Assembly (NCBI GenBank): GCA_050084515.1
Contig: CM114274.1
Location: 23,064,001 to 23,128,000 of the forward strand
DNA: 64,000 nucleotides
From: Blasia pusilla
Lineage: Eukaryota > Marchantiophyta > Marchantiopsida > Blasiales
Reading direction: 5' to 3'
The notes under the pieces are model-generated. The model did no database searches, was not told where the DNA came from, and worked only from the letters and a program-made list of their open reading frames with translations. A program made the translations under genes and the position numbers. Shown piece after piece: positions 59,263 through 64,000 of the stretch (position 1 is the first letter of the stretch; every line of letters begins with the position of its first letter).

Positions 59263-62100
59263 GCACGAACCTTAGTAGAATCCGCATTCAATCTTCCGCC
59301 GCTACCATAACATAGAAGTTGTAGAATTATTTAGTTTATGTCTGCAAACATTGTTTTCACGAGTCTACGAGGAATTCAACCATATCAACTTGCGGCCTTT
59401 GCTCGTGGAGATATCCAAAGAAACGAACAAAATAAACACTGTCAACAAAATTCTAAACATTTTATCTTCAAGATCCTACTATGATGGTCGGTGGTGAGAG
59501 ATAAAGACTTGATTGGTTGCAAAAGAGGATGATGTTTGGTTCATATTTAAATGGAATTAAGTCCTAATTTTACTTGCAAGCATGACTTCAAGGAAGTCGG
59601 AAACCCATAAATGTTTTAATTCACCAAGAATGTCAAAATTGGTGTTGAGGATCTATCCTTCTTCATTCATATGGTCCATCTCTTTAATCCTCATTTGTAT
59701 GTCCATACCTCTTGCATGCTTCACATTTTTAGAAATTAGAAATGTAGAGGGTTGGAGGAAAGTTTTTTCCCATTAAATTTCTCATTTCCCTTACTCCATT
59801 GAAATATTATTCCCTTTCAATCCTTGCCTATCTTCTTGAAATGTATAATCTAAAAAAATTCCATGTGAATTCTTTTCTTGTTGAAAAATTATTCCTTTCT
59901 TTCTAAGGTTTTTGTGACTTAATGGAAAATTAAACATGAAAAAATGTTCCATAGAAAACCTTCCTTGGTGAATTTTTGCATTTTCACTCTTTTGAAAAAC
60001 TCCACCTCTTCTCACTTATATTCCAATAGAGACACCTATCAAGAAAATGTGTGTTTCCGTAGACGTCCATCCTTTGGCATTTCTTTTTAACACAAAACTT
60101 TATTTTCATTATAAGCTTTGAAATTTTGATGACATCAATTCAATGGCCTGAAAAAAAACTTATGAACAAAATGTTAAGACTATAAAAATATATTTAAATG
60201 ATAAGTTTTTCCACCGTGTGTCTTGCATAACTATCCATTTCCCAATATGCAGCACCAACATCAAAGTGGGATGTGTATGCAATAAGATTTAGAGTGCTTC
60301 AAATCACAATACAAATTTCACACAATCTAAAACATGAGGATGTTAGGAGGAGGGTCCTCTTCATAGGATCAAAACTTAAGAGGTTCACAAAAATTTGGTG
60401 TGTCATATATTGGGCGATATTGGCCAAAAGGGCACTCAACACTAAGTTGAAAACACCATGGTACAACTATCGTGAGTTAGCCTAAGAGGAAGCACGTATC
60501 CTCTCCATATCCTCATGTCCATCATCTAGATATAATTTGTTCTATGAAATGCATTGGAAACACAATCAATTAGACTTACTAGTGTACCACTTGCGACGTG
60601 CATGAGAATAATCTTGTTACACACCAATAGGTGTCATCTTAATAATGGGATGTCTAAAGGAAAATTCAAGAGTGAAGGATTTAAAAATAAATAAATGAAA
60701 TACTCCATTTGCGTAAAACATTGATATGGCATGTCATCCTAACATGCCTCCTCCCGGACTACAATAACATAAGTAGTTCAAAACAAGAGATCTTCCTTAT
60801 CCTTATCCTTATTTTTCGATTTAAAAACCTTAATAAATATCCCACTAGTCCACTCCATGGTTCCAATTAACAATCTCCACTTCTCTTTATTAAAGGAGAA
60901 GTATTAACCTTCAATAAATACCCCACTCCTCACTAAAAACAATCACCATTCATTGAAAATAATATCCACTTTTTGGAGAGTACTAATTCATTTTTTTCTT
61001 TTACTAATCTCTTAAGATCTAAATAAACATTCCACTCCCCAAATTTTATGTTTATAATAGTGTGAAGTAAGTGTGTTACTATTGTGATTTATTTTCGTTC
61101 CATAATACATATCAAGAGTAATATAGACTAGTTAAGACCAAGAGGTGGATCCTTGTAATTCATATCTCAATGTCCCCATTAAGGTGAATTATTCTTTTAG
61201 AAAATATAATGAGGGAGGAGTAATAAAAAAAACTGCATCCTCCAATTAGAATATAGACTAGTTAGTTCCAACTTTTAAGTATAATTTAAAAGAATGAAAA
61301 AATCACTTTTAAATAAAACTCAACTCCCCTTATTAATTTGATTCTCTATGAAATTTTGAGCAATACCTATTCTTCCCCTTCTAATTTTTTCACCAAAATA
61401 ACATTTACTAATTAAAATTTTATTTAATTTTAATTAATGAAATAATCTCCTTTTTCTATTAAAATTCATTTTCCTTCCCAAAATCTCACCTGAGAATAAT
61501 TTAATTTTGAAAAAAAAATCATTTCAAAATTTACATTAATTTCTCAAACCTTTAAAAAAAATAACATTCCACTCTTCTAAATAATTACACTCCTCAATTA
61601 AAATTTAAATGATTTCCCAATCCACTAAATAGCTCCACCCTTCTATAGAATTTAAATAAAACTTATTTTTTCTCCATTAAAATTCATTTCCTCTTCCTGT
61701 TAAGTATTAATTAAGAAAAAAAATTATTAAAATTTAAAATTACCTCTCTTTATTATCATTTAGAATCATCCATTTTAATATTAATTGGTTAAATTATAAG
61801 TTATGAAGCAATAAAAAATACTTTTCCTCTTCCATTCAAATTCGTTCAAATTTATTCTTCTTATCTACTTTTCAAATTCGTGTGTACCCATCTATCTAAC
61901 TTTGGGACTCAAAATGTTGCTCTTTTGTGTTATTGATTCACTATTTTGTCTTTGTGAGATAGATTTGCAGGTGTGTCGACCTTAGCTAAAAAACTCCAAA
62001 TTTTCAAATTGATTTTCCAGGGTTTTGAAATTATCCGAACGTTCAAATTTACCCAAACCCGCGAACGCTTCCAAAGGCGACTTTCATAAGGCAGTGCTCT
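59263..62100. other. AT-rich intergenic DNA
   Basis: Long stretch of A/T-rich sequence with many homopolymer runs and no ORF with a recognisable product. No repeat structure stands out by eye. Confidence 0.6.
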
Positions 62101-64000
62101 AAATGTATGGGCATTTCACGTGACATCGAAGCGGTAAGTTCCTAGGGAATATGGAAGTACGATTACTATTCAAAGCTGGTCTTACGACCAAAATTAAGCG
62201 TGGAAGAAATACGATTCACTTTGGTGGAGTTTGGTCGTTAATCATAACCTAATAGTGGTTCCCCACTCCGTCGCTATGGAGTCATGATTACGACGTGGAA
62301 GAATAAACGCTCGCGTTCAGCGACACATGCACCATTCAGGAGCAAGTTTCGGTCAAGAGAAACGAGTGCCATGTGATTATGTTCGTCGTGGGAGAGTAGT
62401 ACTCCACGAATTATTGAAAAAGGTCTTGTCCCCGAGAGAAAACAGATATCTAAAGTGTTTCGATTCCGGAGATTGCCCAATTCTGATCAATTAATGTACG
62501 TTCTTTCTTAGAATTCTGGTGAATTCGTGATAGAGTTAAGCGTTTTTATCGGCTTTTCTCAGGAAATTTGCTCTCTGGTTCATTCCATCGTAGTCTTCAC
62601 AACCTGATGAGTTCCGTGTCATCTGTTGGTTAGTTTATTTCCTGTGAGCGCTTTTTCCATTCCTTTTGGGCATTCCATGAGTGCCTTCTCCCGAGTCTAG
62701 TGGAAGCTTTCCAATGGTAGAGTTTAGGATGATCTTTGATACCTTGCAGTCCAAGAGAGATATTCGGTCTAGAGGCAATAACAGAGAGAAGTGAGTTCGT
62801 AACTCTAGGTTGGCGTGAAAGCAGATCGACAACCACCGGTATGAAAGGTATGAATTGGGGGGAAGAGACCAGACTCCCCGAAGAGAGTCGGCCTTGGGAT
62901 GCGGTTATGTACATCTTGTGAAAAAAATTCGCGCAGCAGCCATCTTTCTTCCGATTACTTGAAAGTATCCTCAATGAAGAGACTTGGTCTATTGTCTTTG
63001 GTCACGAATTGACCTTTTCAGAGTGAGCACGCGAAGGCTGCGTGTAACTACCGAAAAGGGACTTGCACGAAGCAAAAAGTCACCTTGCAGTGCCGATGCC
63101 CTCAATTTCCAGGCATCACAGAGGTTATGTACCGTTGTGAATCTCCTATGTGTAGAGCTGGCAATACTATTCTCCGCCTGGCCGGTTCTCCTCCACGAGA
63201 CTCCTATGCTGAAGAGTTTTAGAATTTCCATCGTCTTCCCCCAGTGGTTCAAGTTTCGAACATAGATCTCACTGGTTTATGCAAGTCCCCTGTTGCGATC
63301 ACTGTTCATACACGTGAACGGGTGCCAACGCTGCTAACTAAGGTCTTCGTGAGACAGCTCAAATGCTTAGAAGTGGGTAACGTGCTTGTTTTCGGTCAAA
63401 ACGATGGTACTCGTTTAGGTCATTTGGTCAGGCCTTTACATGCGTTAAAGTGAGGATACATTTGAGGAAACTTGAAGGATCTCCCGCAAGAATCACCTGA
63501 GGAGATTATTCTCAGGGCGATGTCGACTCAGAAGATAAGTTATGAAAACTCTGTAGCGGTACCCATTTGGTCTCATTACAGTGACAATTCGTGGTGTAGA
63601 TAGACCACGAACCTGTCAGTAGCTTTATCCTCGTTGGCTCGTCTTTCAGCGGAGAAAAGTGTATATGAAACGAATCTGTAACGGGCGATGCAAGGCACTT
63701 TCAAAGAAGCGGTTCGTATTCCTCTTATTTTGGGTCACGACATAGTTCGGTTGTCTGCTTCTTGTTTCGATGGCTACGTATCCTCGTACTGGTACTGGAG
63801 TACGGGATACTCTCTATTCGCTGGAGACACTACCGTAAAGAGTTTATGGAACCGTTGGCCGTTGGATACGTGAAGACTACAAAAATTGCATACCTGGATG
63901 CTTGCAGAAACCGAAGTCTTCACCATATCCGGAGCCTCGAGCCTCCACATGTTTATTATTCATTCATCGCTCTCACTTGTCTGTTGTACAAAAAGGGGAT
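62101..64000. other. island of balanced composition, unassigned
   Basis: Composition shifts sharply from AT-rich to about even, with few homopolymers, up to the window end. Many short ORFs on both strands, none longer than about 114 codons and none recognised. It could be an organelle-derived insertion, an old mobile element, or the flank of a gene beyond the window. No rRNA or tRNA recognised. Confidence 0.35.

Noticed and set aside
62101-64000. rRNA or tRNA cluster
   Set aside because: No conserved rRNA core sequences or tRNA cloverleaf motifs could be found by eye.

Overview
The window is nuclear DNA of a land plant or close streptophyte relative. Two intron-containing plant genes lie near the ends: the 3' part of a CHD1/CHR5-type chromatin remodeller (about 93-2778) and an ASHH1-type SET-domain histone methyltransferase (about 49335-55001), both on + with GT-AG introns. 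A rearranged U6 snRNA copy and a short CCCTAAA interstitial repeat fit the same origin. The species cannot be named from the sequence.

The roughly 46 kb between the genes is nested repeats. 5.2-8.7 kb: a 302-bp hAT-like MITE, a (TC)56 microsatellite, a tRNA-headed SINE, and a decayed Ty3/gypsy relic ending in C-rich/telomeric filler. 9.5-14.6 kb: a decayed coiled-coil/RING/SIM-like gene split in frame by a minus-strand LINE that carries a 177-bp tandem array at its 5' end. 15.4-28.8 kb: a satellite of about 180-bp units, interrupted by a minus-strand Ty3/gypsy element of about 10.9 kb. 28.8-31.4 kb: a truncated Ty1/copia element. 31.4-35.0 kb: head-to-head LINE fragments. 35.0-37.8 kb: gag-protease of a second gypsy family. 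38.0-45.4 kb: a fold-back element, more LINE copies, a second non-LTR family with an R2-like C-terminus, and the U6 copy. 45.4-49.3 kb is mostly AT-rich DNA without a recognisable gene. After ASHH1 come eroded LINE relics (56.0-58.0 kb), a satellite of about 160-bp units (58.0-59.3 kb), AT-rich DNA, and an unassigned island of balanced composition (62.1-64.0 kb).

The main discovery is in the large gypsy element. Besides Gag, protease, RT, RNase H and integrase, its minus strand encodes a C5 cytosine DNA methyltransferase domain upstream of RT (motif I DLFGGI, motif IV PC with its context, motif VI ENL, SRxxxPR of motif VIII, LGQAMD of motif X) and a PHD finger at the C-terminus of the integrase. 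A second, independent relic in the window ends in the same PHD signature. The element would therefore carry both a DNA-methylation writer and a probable histone-tail reader. This copy is dead: stops in the methyltransferase catalytic loop, loss of the RT palm, a fold-back duplication at the integrase catalytic site, and two later insertions.

The LINE family is the second theme. It has an L1-like ORF1, an APE endonuclease, an RT with a C-terminal zinc motif, and a 3' tail of ATTTACC repeats instead of poly(A). One copy appears to use tandem 177-bp monomers as its 5' region. A SINE shares its last 50 bp, and an inverted LINE fragment and the 5'-inverted U6 copy look like twin-priming products.
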